A stretch of 64,000 nucleotides of DNA from Anammoximicrobium sp964645045 (GTDB lineage: Bacteria > Planctomycetota > Planctomycetia > Pirellulales > Pirellulaceae), in NCBI GenBank assembly GCA_964645045.1, contig CAZXYZ010000006.1, positions 1 through 64,000 on the forward strand, given 5' to 3'. The position numbers and the translations under genes were made by a program. Below, piece after piece: positions 1 to 8,935 of the stretch. The first letter of the stretch is position 1; each line of letters begins with the position of its first letter. The notes below the pieces were generated by a model. That model saw only the letters and a program-made list of their open reading frames with translations. It was not told where the DNA came from and did not search any database.

Positions 1-2905
1 ACTGGCCCAGCAACTGGTCCGAATGGCAGCCGTTGTTATAGTCGTTCGCCTTGCGCGGCTCGGGGATTTGAATGTAGTACTCGCCGTTCCAGAGCTTCTC
101 GTTTTGATTCTTCATCCCCGCCTCGCGGACCGTGCGCCAGCGGGCGGCGCTGTCCGGGTCGCTCATCACCGCCGCCATCCGCTCGGCCGCCGCCAGCGCG
201 GACAGGTATTGCGAGCCGATGAACGTGTTGGGTCCGGACACGGCGCAGTCGTACGTGTTCATCTGGTGCCCCGTCGGCACGCCGTCGTGAACCCTGTCGA
301 TCGCTTCGATCAGCCAATCGACCGCCTTTTTCACGCCCGGCCAGATCTGCGCCAGAAACGCCGTGTCAGGGCTCAACTGGTACTCGCGGTACGCGCCTTC
401 GATGCAGGCACAATGGCCGTCCGTAAAGGCTCCGTGAGGCGAGTGCTGGCGGTGCGACGTTTCGCCGGACTCGCGCAGGTACGTGATGAAGTCCGAGACG
501 CGCATGTTGCGTCCGACGTCCGGGAACAAGCGGGCGTGCGTCTGGGCATAGTTCCAGACGTGCGTACAGTTCAGCGGGCAGCAGCCGTAACTGCCTTCAA
601 AGCCGCCGAAGTACCCGTCTTCGGACCAGAAACAGGTCGGGCCGCGCAAAATGACGCTTTGCGAGGTCATCGCGTCCAGGAACTCTTCGGGCAAGTTCGA
701 CTGGTAGACGGTCTGGTGATACAGCTGCGTCTTGGCCCACAACAGGTCGCTGCACTGGGCGACATGGCGTGCGACTTCGAGCGCGTCCAGCCAGCGGCGG
801 CTGTACAGGTTGCCTGCGTGCTGGAATCGTTGCACATTGGGGAAATGCCAGGTGATGGCAAAGGTCACGGTGCGCTGCTGGCCGGGCGGCAAGGTAAAAG
901 GCACGCCAAGCGCCGCGTTGACCGTTTCGCCCGAACCGCTGGTCGCCACGTCGCCGGCAGCACGCGGTGCGCCGGCCGGATCGCCCGCGAACGCCGTCCA
1001 TTGTTCGGCGGTGCTCCAGCCGGGCAGAGCGACCGTCCGGTCGTCCAAGGCCACCAGCGCCATCGTGCCCCATCCCGGCGTCCCCGGCACCAGGCGTTCG
1101 CCCGGCTTCAGCGGTTCGCCCAGCGACGCGGGCAGCAGCGCACTGCCCCAGTTCCACGGCAGATCGGGAGCCAGCACGAGGATGATTCGGCCTTTGCCCA
1201 GCGGACCTTCGAGAATCAGCGGATCCCCGGCCGAAGTCGCGGCCCAGACCCGGTAACCCTTCGCATCCGCCGCAGCGCCGCGCAAGCGGGTGAAGCGGGT
1301 CACCTGCCAGCCCTCGGCGACGGCACGCAGCGCGGCCGGACACTCGTCGGTCAGCCGGACCTTTTGCCCGTCCGCAAGTTCAGCTTCCTCGACGCCGTCA
1401 AACGCCAGGGCGACAGCCTTGGCCACCGTTTCGGCCGCCGTGCCGCGCTTCAACAACGGTTCCGGCGGCACGTCGGAAAACAGGATCTGATCGATATTGA
1501 TATGTCCCCAGGCGCCGGAGTGGCGGTCGACGATTTCCAGGACCGCTTCCTTGCCCTTCAAGTCGGAGACGTCCCAACTGACCGGCTCCAGGGTCTCCAG
1601 GTTTTTTCCCGTCGCACTGCGGACGACCTGGCCGTCGATCTTGAGATTGATGCATGTCTGGCCGGCGTGGTTGCCGCCGCCGATCAGGAAACCGATATAA
1701 GGCCGTTCGATGCGGAAGGGCTTCGAGACGGCCGTGCCCTGGGGCCCGTCGCCGGCGATAAACGTATTCACCAAGCCCCGGCCCGCGAAACCGCTGACCG
1801 GCTGCTGGCCGGCTTCGGTGCCGCGCGACGGCTGCTTGCCGAACGCCTCACCCGTCAGCGTCCAGGCGTCGTAGGATTTCTTCTCAAAGTCCTCGAACAG
1901 CGCGGCCAGCGACGCCGGGTCCTTGGATTCGTCGCGCAACTTGGCGACGGCCTCAAAGAAAACGGGGTGCAATCCGTCGAGCAGCGCCACGCCGCCGTCG
2001 GCCACAATGCCCGCCAGCGTTTCCGCCGCCTGGCCGGTGAATCCCCCCTGCCGGGCCAGCCACAGCAACTCCGGACCCGGGACCTCCGGGCCGGCCGCTG
2101 AGCGGACTTTCACACTGCCCGTTTGCACCGGATCCGGCGACTTGTCCATCGCCACCGCCACCATCCCCGGCTGGCGGACCACGCGGTTGCGATTGCCGCC
2201 GTAGCCGCCAAACCGCACACCTCGAATGCCCGTGGCCCCCTGGCTGCCGACCGCATTCTGCAGCGAGGCCAGGAAGGTCACGTCCACTGGTTGCTGGCTT
2301 GGGTTGCGCGCGGTGAGCCGGAAGATCGCGCAGGGGATGCTCGAATTGGCCGTGTCCAGCGGGATCAGCGGATTGAAGCCCTCCAGCGCGACCTGGACCG
2401 GCAAGGCGTCGTCCCGGAACGTCAGACGCGCGATCGGGTAGCCGCCCTCGTACTCGATCTCCTGCACCGGTTCCAGCGGCCCGTCCGCTTCGGTTTGCAG
2501 CAACCGAGTGACGGCAGGACCGTTGCCGGTGCGCGCGGTCACAGCAAAATAGCTGTCGGGAATGCGGATCTCGGTCAGGTTGTTGAAGATCTGCCAGACC
2601 CCCAAGCGCCCTTGGCCGTCCAGCCAGATACTGCCGGTCCCGATCCCGCCGATGGGCATGGCGACCGCCTCCAGGTGTTGACCGCGATACATTCTGGGAG
2701 GCGTCATCGCGTATTCAGGCCAAGCCGATCCCGCCATCGCCGGGGCGGCCACCGGCGCCGCGCCCGCCGCGTCGAGCCACGGCAACTGGCTCAGCAGCGT
2801 CAAGCCCGCCGTGCTCGCCGCCATGCGTCCCAGAAAATCCCGCCGGTTCAGCCCGGTCAGTTCCACCGTCCCGCACTTCCCGCCCGCACAGCCGCACGTC
2901 CTCAT
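1..2905 (-). CDS. Tat-exported GH116-family glycosidase (GBA2/DUF608-like), 3' end outside window
   Basis: About 968 codons are open on the minus strand and the C-terminus lies beyond the left edge. The ATG at 2905 follows a strong GGGAGGAGA ribosome site. Residues 15-35 form a twin-arginine signal (NRRDFLGR then a hydrophobic stretch), so export is predicted. MPIGGIGTGSIWLD is typical of the GH116 N-terminal domain. The (alpha/alpha) catalytic part includes GFEGSYGCC, NYAQTHARLFPDVGRNMR and NTYDCAVSGPNTF. By alignment from memory with human GBA2, E770 would be the nucleophile and D886 the acid/base. Family members hydrolyse beta-glucosides or beta-xylosides; the substrate here is unknown. 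A beta-sandwich-like segment (about residues 334-480, with HAGQTCINLKIDG and WDVSDLKGKEAVLEIVD) resembling modules attached to GH32-type enzymes is inserted in the N-terminal half. Identification is from motifs only. Confidence 0.85.
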   Translation of the reverse strand, partial: MRTCGCAGGKCGTVELTGLNRRDFLGRMAASTAGLTLLSQLPWLDAAGAAPVAAPAMAGSAWPEYAMTPPRMYRGQHLEAVAMPIGGIGTGSIWLDGQGRLGVWQIFNNLTEIRIPDSYFAVTARTGNGPAVTRLLQTEADGPLEPVQEIEYEGGYPIARLTFRDDALPVQVALEGFNPLIPLDTANSSIPCAIFRLTARNPSQQPVDVTFLASLQNAVGSQGATGIRGVRFGGYGGNRNRVVRQPGMVAVAMDKSPDPVQTGSVKVRSAAGPEVPGPELLWLARQGGFTGQAAETLAGIVADGGVALLDGLHPVFFEAVAKLRDESKDPASLAALFEDFEKKSYDAWTLTGEAFGKQPSRGTEAGQQPVSGFAGRGLVNTFIAGDGPQGTAVSKPFRIERPYIGFLIGGGNHAGQTCINLKIDGQVVRSATGKNLETLEPVSWDVSDLKGKEAVLEIVDRHSGAWGHINIDQILFSDVPPEPLLKRGTAAETVAKAVALAFDGVEEAELADGQKVRLTDECPAALRAVAEGWQVTRFTRLRGAAADAKGYRVWAATSAGDPLILEGPLGKGRIILVLAPDLPWNWGSALLPASLGEPLKPGERLVPGTPGWGTMALVALDDRTVALPGWSTAEQWTAFAGDPAGAPRAAGDVATSGSGETVNAALGVPFTLPPGQQRTVTFAITWHFPNVQRFQHAGNLYSRRWLDALEVARHVAQCSDLLWAKTQLYHQTVYQSNLPEEFLDAMTSQSVILRGPTCFWSEDGYFGGFEGSYGCCPLNCTHVWNYAQTHARLFPDVGRNMRVSDFITYLRESGETSHRQHSPHGAFTDGHCACIEGAYREYQLSPDTAFLAQIWPGVKKAVDWLIEAIDRVHDGVPTGHQMNTYDCAVSGPNTFIGSQYLSALAAAERMAAVMSDPDSAARWRTVREAGMKNQNEKLWNGEYYIQIPEPRKANDYNNGCHSDQLLGQ

Positions 2906-3213
2906 GGCGTTCTCCTCCCAGCAATCGGTTTCTTCACAAGCCAGGCAACTTCGGCATGAACGCCGCCAATATACGCGACGCGGCCTTCGCCTGCCACCTG
3001 CACATCGGGCATCCGCCAAGCCAGCCGTGCCGGGTTTGCAGAACTCGATGCTCCCATTTCCACTTTTTGTCCATGATCTGCTTGCCCCATCTCCTGCCGG
3101 CCGATAAGATTCATGTAATGATACTGAGTCTCAACATCTAGCTGCAATCAGGCGGTTTACCCTGAATGGGAGCTGCCGTCTCTCCCCACCTCGATACCCG
3201 AAAGGAATCCAAG
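2906..3213. other. Divergent intergenic region (GH116 gene / DUF1559 gene)
   Basis: This is the roughly 308-base spacer between two divergently transcribed genes, so it should hold both promoters. No confident -35/-10 pair was assigned. It is more AT-rich than its flanks near 3105-3140 and contains the near-palindrome listed separately at 3119-3133. No credible coding region was seen. Confidence 0.5.
3119..3133. promoter_or_regulatory. Fur-like near-palindrome (candidate operator)
   Basis: TGATACTGAGTCTCA is a 7-1-7 near-palindrome. It matches the classical Fur 7-1-7 consensus TGATAATNATTATCA at most positions. It lies about 80 bases before the DUF1559 start in a divergent promoter region. 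The assignment is by eye and only suggestive. Confidence 0.25.
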
Positions 3214-4212
3214 ATGCGTCCCGCCTCTCGTCGGTCTGCTGCGTTCACCCTGGTCGAGTTGCTGGTGGTCATCGCGATCATCGGCGTCCTGGTCGCGTTG
3301 TTGTTGCCGGCCATACAAGCGGCCCGTGAAGCGGCTCGGCGCGCGCAGTGCTCCAACAACCTCAAGCAAATCGGCTTGGCCCTGCAGAACTACGAATCCA
3401 CCTACCGCGTGTTTCCACCCAGCCTGACGCTGCCCGCATCCCGCATCGGCGACAGCTGGTCCGCTCAGGCACGCATCCTGCCCTTCCTGGAACAAGCGGG
3501 CTTGCACGAGGAGATCGACTTTACCAAGAACTACGATGCGTTTCCTACGGTCAAGACGTTTCGTGTGACAACGTACTTGTGTCCGTCCGAAGTCAACAAC
3601 CGCGTCCGCACGGATGCGGCCGGTTTGCCGGTCCATTATCCGCTGAACTACGGAGTGAACATGGGCACTTGGTTTGTGTACGACGCGAATTCAAATCGCG
3701 GCGGCGAAGGAGCCTTCGTTCCGAACGGCTTTCGCACGGCTGCTGATTTTCTGGACGGAACCAGCAATACCCTGGCTGTCGCCGAGGTGAAAGCCTATAC
3801 CCCCTACTTCCGCGATGCGGGCTCGGTTCCGTCGGCGATCCCTGCGGACGCCTCAAGCTTGTGCGGCGTGGGCAGTTTCAAGGCGGATTCGGGGCACACC
3901 GAATGGGTCGACGGCCGCACCCACCAGACTGGATTCACCGCCGTGTTTACCCCCAACCAGCCCGTCACCTGCGTCCAGGGAGGCCAAACGTATAACATCG
4001 ACTGGACCAGCTCGCGCGAAGGCGTCGCTCCCGCTCCGCCGGCTGCGAATCCGACCTATGCCGCCGTCACTTCCCGCAGCTACCACCCCGGTATCGTCAA
4101 TGCCCTGTTGATGGACGGCTCGACTCGCCCGGCCAGCAACGACACGGATCTGGCCACTTGGCGGGCCCTGGCGACGCGAGCCGGTGGCGAGACGCAAAGC
4201 CTGCGGCCCTGA
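3214..4212 (+). CDS. DUF1559 protein with type IV pilin-like N-terminus
   Basis: 332 residues. The ATG at 3214 is preferred over an upstream in-frame start because AAAGGA sits just before it and the pilin-type leader then begins normally (MRPASRRSAAFTLVELL). The N-terminal FTLVELLVVIAIIGVLVALLLPAIQ is the prepilin cleavage/methylation motif and transmembrane helix (about residues 10-35), followed by AAREAARRAQCSNNLKQIGLAL, which is standard for planctomycete DUF1559 proteins. The C-terminus has YHPGIVNALLMDGS, the family's H-x9-DG motif. These proteins are thought to be processed like pseudopilins and to be surface or periplasmic; the role of this one is unknown. It is monocistronic and followed by a palindromic repeat. 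Confidence 0.93.
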   Translation: MRPASRRSAAFTLVELLVVIAIIGVLVALLLPAIQAAREAARRAQCSNNLKQIGLALQNYESTYRVFPPSLTLPASRIGDSWSAQARILPFLEQAGLHEEIDFTKNYDAFPTVKTFRVTTYLCPSEVNNRVRTDAAGLPVHYPLNYGVNMGTWFVYDANSNRGGEGAFVPNGFRTAADFLDGTSNTLAVAEVKAYTPYFRDAGSVPSAIPADASSLCGVGSFKADSGHTEWVDGRTHQTGFTAVFTPNQPVTCVQGGQTYNIDWTSSREGVAPAPPAANPTYAAVTSRSYHPGIVNALLMDGSTRPASNDTDLATWRALATRAGGETQSLRP

Positions 4213-4673
4213 CCGCCGGCCGAATGTTGCGGCATCAAAGAGCCGATGCCGCTGTACTTTAGCCGGGATTATTCACCAACGTGCGGGATAGGCTTCCAGC
4301 CTGCCCGCCAGGAAAGGCAGGCAAGATGCCTATCCCACGTTACCCGTTGGGGAATGATCCGAGTCAAGAAAATTGGCTTCCGGCGTATTCGGCTGTTGCA
4401 GGATGGCGGCATGCCGGGTACGCTATACGCTGGCGATCCGCCTTTTGTCCAGCCCACAACGAAGCATGCCTCGGCTGAAACTCAGCCGCCCCAGTCGCAT
4501 CTCCCGGATGCGTCTGACAACTGACCCACCCCGGCAAGGTTCTGGCGAAAGGACCTGAGTGGACGATTCGGTTCTGAAAATGGCGATACTACGATCCGCA
4601 GGCAACGGAGACGTTCAGAGCCTCCATGGCTAGTGAGAGGTCCCTTCTCAGTTCATCTTCAAGGCGATTTGCG
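4213..4673. other. Intergenic region with palindromic repeat
   Basis: About 460 bases between the DUF1559 gene and the next gene. It holds the inverted repeat at 4281-4340. No convincing coding sequence was seen in the remainder; the promoter of the downstream three-gene run probably lies here, but no box was assigned. Confidence 0.5.
4281..4340. repeat. Palindromic intergenic repeat (GGGATAGGCTTCCAGCCTGCC family)
   Basis: The left arm (4281-4305, GCGGGATAGGCTTCCAGCC core) and right arm (4316-4340, GGCAGGCAAGATGCCTATCC core) form an imperfect hairpin about 70 bases after the DUF1559 stop. Its core wording recurs inside the larger palindrome near 20020, indicating a dispersed family. It could also act as a terminator, but there is no T-tract. 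Confidence 0.75.
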
Positions 4674-7600
4674 ATGAGAATTAAGACCCTTTTGCCCTTT
4701 TTGGTTATCCTCGCGATTTCCATCTGGCCCTCGACTTACGCCGCAGAGGAACCGAAGCCGGCCAACGCGGAGGCCGCGACCAGCGCAGAGGCGAAGGCGA
4801 AGGCCGACTACGATGCGGCTGTGGCGGCGGCCAAAGAGGCGGAAGCGGCGCTCGCCCCGTTACGGGCCGCCATGCAGGCGGCCGACAAGGCCTACGCCGA
4901 CGCGAGCAAGGCGGCCAACGCGAAGCGGCAGCAGGCCACGGATGCCAAGAATTTGGCGGGCGAGCCCGGCGTAAACGAGTTGAAGCAGGCCGAGGCCGCC
5001 GTGCCCATTGCGATCCAGGCCCTGACCGACGCGACCAACGTCAAGCCGGGCCTGGATCAGGCGTTGGTCGACGCCAAGGCCGCCGCGCTTCCCCTGCAGC
5101 AGGCGTTCGATGCGGCCGAGAAGGCGGCGAAGGAGGCCGAGGCTGCGGCTAAGGTCGCCGCCGACGCCGCCAACAAGCTCGACGACGAAGCCAAGAGGGC
5201 CACGGCCCAAGCGGCAGCCAAACGCAGAACGGCTGACATGGCCAAGGCATCCCTGGCCCGGGCACAGAAAAGCGAGCAACAAGCGACAGTTCAGGCCAAC
5301 ACTGCTCCCCAAAAGCTGGCCGACGCTGAGATGCAAAAGAAGACAGCCGACGAGGCTTTGGCTGGCGTCCAGAACCAGGTCGCCGTTGCCACCGCTGCTT
5401 ACCAGACGGCCGAGCAGGCTGCGTTGGCAGCCCAGGCCAACGCCAGGGTGGTATCCGAGGCGGAGAAGCAGCAGGCCGTTGCCGAGGCCGGCGCCAAACG
5501 CACAGCGGCCGAGGCGGCCAAGACCGCCTTGACCCAGGCTCAGCAGAACGAGCAGCAAGCGCAGGCTCAGGCCACAGCGGCCGCCCAAAAACTGGCCAGC
5601 GCCCCGGCGCAGAAGAAAGCGGCCGACGATGCGTTGGCCAACGCCAAGAATCAGGTAGCCGTCGTCGGTGGCGCTTACCAAGCCGCCGAGCAAACGGCCC
5701 AGGCGGCTCAGGCCGCGGCCAAGGCGATTTCTGAGGATGCCACCAAATCCCCGGAGGAAAAAAAGAAGGCGGCTGACGATGCCGTTGCCCAGCGTGCGGC
5801 AGCCGACGCGGCAAAAACGGCCTTGACCCAAGCCCAGCAAAACGAACAGCAAACGCAGGTCCAGGCCGACACCGCCGCCAAGAATTTAGCCGATGCCCCA
5901 GCGCAGAAGACGGCGGCCGACGATGCCTTGGCCGGCGTGAAGAACCAAGTGGCCGCGGCCACCGGGGCTTACCAGGCAGCCGAGCAAGCCGCCCAAGGGG
6001 CGGAGGCCACGGCCAAGACGATGGCCGAGCTGGCCGGCAGGTCCGAAGAGCAAAAGCAGCAGGCCGCAGCCGACGCAGCCGCCAAACGCAAGGCGGCCGA
6101 CGAGGCCAAGGCGGCTCTGGCCCAAGCGCAGACAGCCCGGCAAAATTCGCAGAAACTGGCTGACGCCGCGGCGCAGAAACTGGCCCGGGCAACGGCGCAG
6201 AGGGACTTGGCCGATGCGGCCCTGGCGAACTTCAAGAACCAGGTGGCCGCGAACACCGTGGCTGCCGAGGCGGCGGAGCAAGCCGCCCAGGCTGCGGAGA
6301 AATCGGCCGAGGCGATGAATCAGGCGGCGGCCCAAGCTGCTGCGAAACGCAAAGCGGCCGCGGATACCGCAGCCGCCCTGGCGCAATCGCAGCAGGGCGA
6401 GCAACAGGCACAGGCTTTGGCCACGGCCGCCGCGCAGAAGCTGACCGAAGCACAGTCCCAGAAGAGCGCGGCGGACCAGGCGCTGGCGACCGTCAAAAGC
6501 CAGGTGGCCGCGGCTGCCGCGGCTGCTCAGGCCGCCGAGCAGGCCGCCCAGGCCGCCGAAGCTCAGGCCAAGCAAGTGGCCGCGGATGCCGCCAAGCCGG
6601 ATGCGGAGAAGAAGCAGGCTGCCGATGAAGCCGCTGCCAAACTCAGTGCGGCCGACGCCGCCAAGGCTGCCCTGGCTCAGTCGCAGCAGGCCGAGCAAAC
6701 GGCGCAGGCTCAGGCCACGGCCGCGGCGCAGAAATTGGTGGAAGCGGACTCGCAGAAGCAGGCCGCCGACACGGCCTTGGCGAACGCCAAGATCCAAGTG
6801 ACTGCCGCCACCGCCGCCAACCAGGCGGCTCAGGAAGCGGGCAAGGAGCTCATGCAACTCGTTGCGGCAAGCACGCAAGCCGCCGCCGATGCCGCCGCGA
6901 AACGCGCGGCGGCCAATGCGGCCAAGGCAGCGCTGGCCCCCGTCCAACAGAAGCTGGAGCAAGCGGCGATTCAGGCCAACACCGCCGCGCAGAACCTGGA
7001 CCGGGCCGCAGCGAGGAAGAACTCGGTCGAAGAGGCCTTGGAGAACCTCAAGAAGCGAATCGCCGCAGCCAAAGAGACGCACGTGGCGGACGAACAAGCC
7101 GCCCTGGCGGCGGAAGCTGCCGCCGTTCCGTTCAAGGCGGAGGCCGAAAGAACCCGAGCAGTGTATACGGCTGCCGTGAAGGTCGCCGACGACAATCGCG
7201 GCTTGGCCGAACAGGCCAAGGCCCAACTTTACCGGCTGGTCGCCGCCAGGCAGGTGGCAAATCTGATGGAGAGTCCGGATCCGCCGAAGCTGGCGAACCG
7301 GATTGATGAAATCGTGTTTGCGAAGCTGAAGGCGTTGGGTATCCAGCCCATCCTGTGCTCCGACGCGGTGTTTGTCCGTCGCGCCTATTTGGACCTGACG
7401 GGCAAGCTGCCGTCCGCGGACGCGGCCAAGGCGTTCATCCAAGATGCGGACCAGAACAAGCGAGTTGCTCTGATCGGCCATCTGCTGGAGCAGACCGCGC
7501 ACATCGACTACTGGGCCATGAAATGGAGTGACATCCTGAAAGTCAAGGCGGAGTTCCCCGTCAAGCTTTGGCCCAACGCGGCCCAAGCCTATCACCGCTG

Positions 7601-8849
7601 GGTGTGGGAATCGATCGCCCAAAACAAGCCCTACGACCGGTTCGCCCGGGAATTGCTCACCTCCAGCGGGAGCAATTTTCGCGTGGGCTCCGTCAATTTC
7701 TACCGCGCCATCCAGGACCGGACTCCGGAGGGCATCGCCGCGTCCGTGGGAGTGGTGTTGATGGGCACACGGCTCCACTTATGGCCGGAAGAACGCCGGG
7801 CCGGCCTAACCGCATTCTTCTCGCAGGTCGGTTACAAACCCACCAGCGAATGGAAAGAGGAGATCGTCTTTTGGGATCCCCTCCGTTCGACCGCCGTGCC
7901 CGGCAGCATTGCACCGGGAATCGACTCGGTCGCCAAGTCGGTGACCGCGACCAACCAAATCCCGTTGGCGCTGGCCGAACCACTCAGCGAAAACGGGCCG
8001 CTGGAAGCCGTCTTTCCAGACGGCACCAAAGTGACGATTCCACCCAACCGCGATCCGCGGGAGGTGTTTGCCGAGTGGCTGATCCGGCCGGAGAATCCCT
8101 GGTTTGTGAGGGCCATCGCCAACCGTACCTGGGCCTGGGCGATGGGACACGGGATTATCCACGAACCGGATGATATCCGGGAGGACAACCCACCGAGCAA
8201 CCCCGAACTGTTGGCCTGCCTGGAGCAGGAACTGGTCTCCAGCGGCTATGACATGAAGCACCTCAAGCGGCTGATCTTCACCTCGACCGCGTACCAGTTC
8301 TCTTCGATACCGAGGTACCAAACGCCGGAAGCACAAGCCAACTTCGCCAGCTACCTGTTGCGGCGGGTGGAGGCCGAGGTATTGAGTGATGCCTTGAACG
8401 GAATTACCGGCAGTACGGATCTGTACACCAGCGCCGTTCCGGAGCCGTTCACCTATATTCCCCAGGGCATGTCGGCGGTGGCGCTGGCCGACGGCAGCAT
8501 CACCGATTCCTTCCTGACATTGTTCGGACGTTCCTCACGGTCGACGGGGATGGAAGTCGAGCGGGTCAACGAGTTGGCCTCGCCCCAGTGGCTGCACATG
8601 CTGAATTCGGCCATACTACAGAACAAGCTTCAGAGCGGCCCCAAGCTCGCGGCGCTGCTGTCCTCGGGCGGCAGCGCGAACGAAATCGCCGAGAAGCTTT
8701 ATCTGACGATCCTCTCGCGGCTGCCAACGGAGGCGGACGTCAAGGCTGCGGAGGAACATGTCAAAATCGGAGCGGCGAAAGGACGCGACGCCTGGATCGA
8801 TCTCGCCTGGGCATTGATTAACAGCCCCGAGTTTCTTCTGCGGCATTGA
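4674..8849 (+). CDS. Secreted Ala-rich coiled-coil repeat protein with C-terminal DUF1549 and DUF1553
   Basis: 1391 residues from ATG 4674, chosen because AAGGCGA precedes it and the protein then starts with a normal signal peptide (MRIKTLLPFLVILAISIW, cleavage near STYA-AEEP). Residues about 180-836 are seven tandem units of roughly 85-97 residues, rich in Ala, Gln, Lys and Glu (hallmarks AKRxAADAAKxALxQ, AAAQKL, ADxALAxxKNQVA, AAEQAAQ) and predicted to be long coiled coil. DUF1549 follows (about 873-1056), then DUF1553 (about 1127-1388; FAEWLIRPENPWFVRAIANR). Family members usually pair a cytochrome-like domain and a CxxCH motif with a downstream DUF1501 partner. Here the CxxCH position reads GTRLHLWPEERRAGLTAFF, so the haem-type motif is missing. 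The DUF1501 gene follows directly. Function is unknown. Confidence 0.9.
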   Translation: MRIKTLLPFLVILAISIWPSTYAAEEPKPANAEAATSAEAKAKADYDAAVAAAKEAEAALAPLRAAMQAADKAYADASKAANAKRQQATDAKNLAGEPGVNELKQAEAAVPIAIQALTDATNVKPGLDQALVDAKAAALPLQQAFDAAEKAAKEAEAAAKVAADAANKLDDEAKRATAQAAAKRRTADMAKASLARAQKSEQQATVQANTAPQKLADAEMQKKTADEALAGVQNQVAVATAAYQTAEQAALAAQANARVVSEAEKQQAVAEAGAKRTAAEAAKTALTQAQQNEQQAQAQATAAAQKLASAPAQKKAADDALANAKNQVAVVGGAYQAAEQTAQAAQAAAKAISEDATKSPEEKKKAADDAVAQRAAADAAKTALTQAQQNEQQTQVQADTAAKNLADAPAQKTAADDALAGVKNQVAAATGAYQAAEQAAQGAEATAKTMAELAGRSEEQKQQAAADAAAKRKAADEAKAALAQAQTARQNSQKLADAAAQKLARATAQRDLADAALANFKNQVAANTVAAEAAEQAAQAAEKSAEAMNQAAAQAAAKRKAAADTAAALAQSQQGEQQAQALATAAAQKLTEAQSQKSAADQALATVKSQVAAAAAAAQAAEQAAQAAEAQAKQVAADAAKPDAEKKQAADEAAAKLSAADAAKAALAQSQQAEQTAQAQATAAAQKLVEADSQKQAADTALANAKIQVTAATAANQAAQEAGKELMQLVAASTQAAADAAAKRAAANAAKAALAPVQQKLEQAAIQANTAAQNLDRAAARKNSVEEALENLKKRIAAAKETHVADEQAALAAEAAAVPFKAEAERTRAVYTAAVKVADDNRGLAEQAKAQLYRLVAARQVANLMESPDPPKLANRIDEIVFAKLKALGIQPILCSDAVFVRRAYLDLTGKLPSADAAKAFIQDADQNKRVALIGHLLEQTAHIDYWAMKWSDILKVKAEFPVKLWPNAAQAYHRWVWESIAQNKPYDRFARELLTSSGSNFRVGSVNFYRAIQDRTPEGIAASVGVVLMGTRLHLWPEERRAGLTAFFSQVGYKPTSEWKEEIVFWDPLRSTAVPGSIAPGIDSVAKSVTATNQIPLALAEPLSENGPLEAVFPDGTKVTIPPNRDPREVFAEWLIRPENPWFVRAIANRTWAWAMGHGIIHEPDDIREDNPPSNPELLACLEQELVSSGYDMKHLKRLIFTSTAYQFSSIPRYQTPEAQANFASYLLRRVEAEVLSDALNGITGSTDLYTSAVPEPFTYIPQGMSAVALADGSITDSFLTLFGRSSRSTGMEVERVNELASPQWLHMLNSAILQNKLQSGPKLAALLSSGGSANEIAEKLYLTILSRLPTEADVKAAEEHVKIGAAKGRDAWIDLAWALINSPEFLLRH
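5206..7185 (+). repeat. Seven tandem ~270-base coding repeats
   Basis: In-frame tandem repeats inside the DUF1549/DUF1553 gene. Each encodes an Ala-rich heptad-like unit of about 85-97 residues ending in a variable linker (for example SEDATKSPEEKKK, AELAGRSEEQKQ, DAAKPDAEKKQ). Length variation is concentrated in the linkers while the AAAQKL and NQVA blocks are conserved. This suggests expansion by unequal recombination. Confidence 0.8.
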
Positions 8850-8935
8850 TGGTCGCCGAAGCGCAAGGGGCTTGACGCGAAACGGTCGGTTTTCTGGCAC
8901 GGCAATCAAACGCGGGTCAAAGGAGAAGGGAAATC

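Noticed and set aside
23..2101. A 692-codon plus-strand open frame over the left edge
   Set aside because: It is the shadow of the GH116 gene on the minus strand, which has a Tat signal, ribosome site and family motifs.
5886..7778. A 630-codon minus-strand frame, with further minus frames over 4860-6453
   Set aside because: These mirror the Ala-rich tandem repeat on the plus strand; their Gly/Leu/Arg repeats are complement artefacts.
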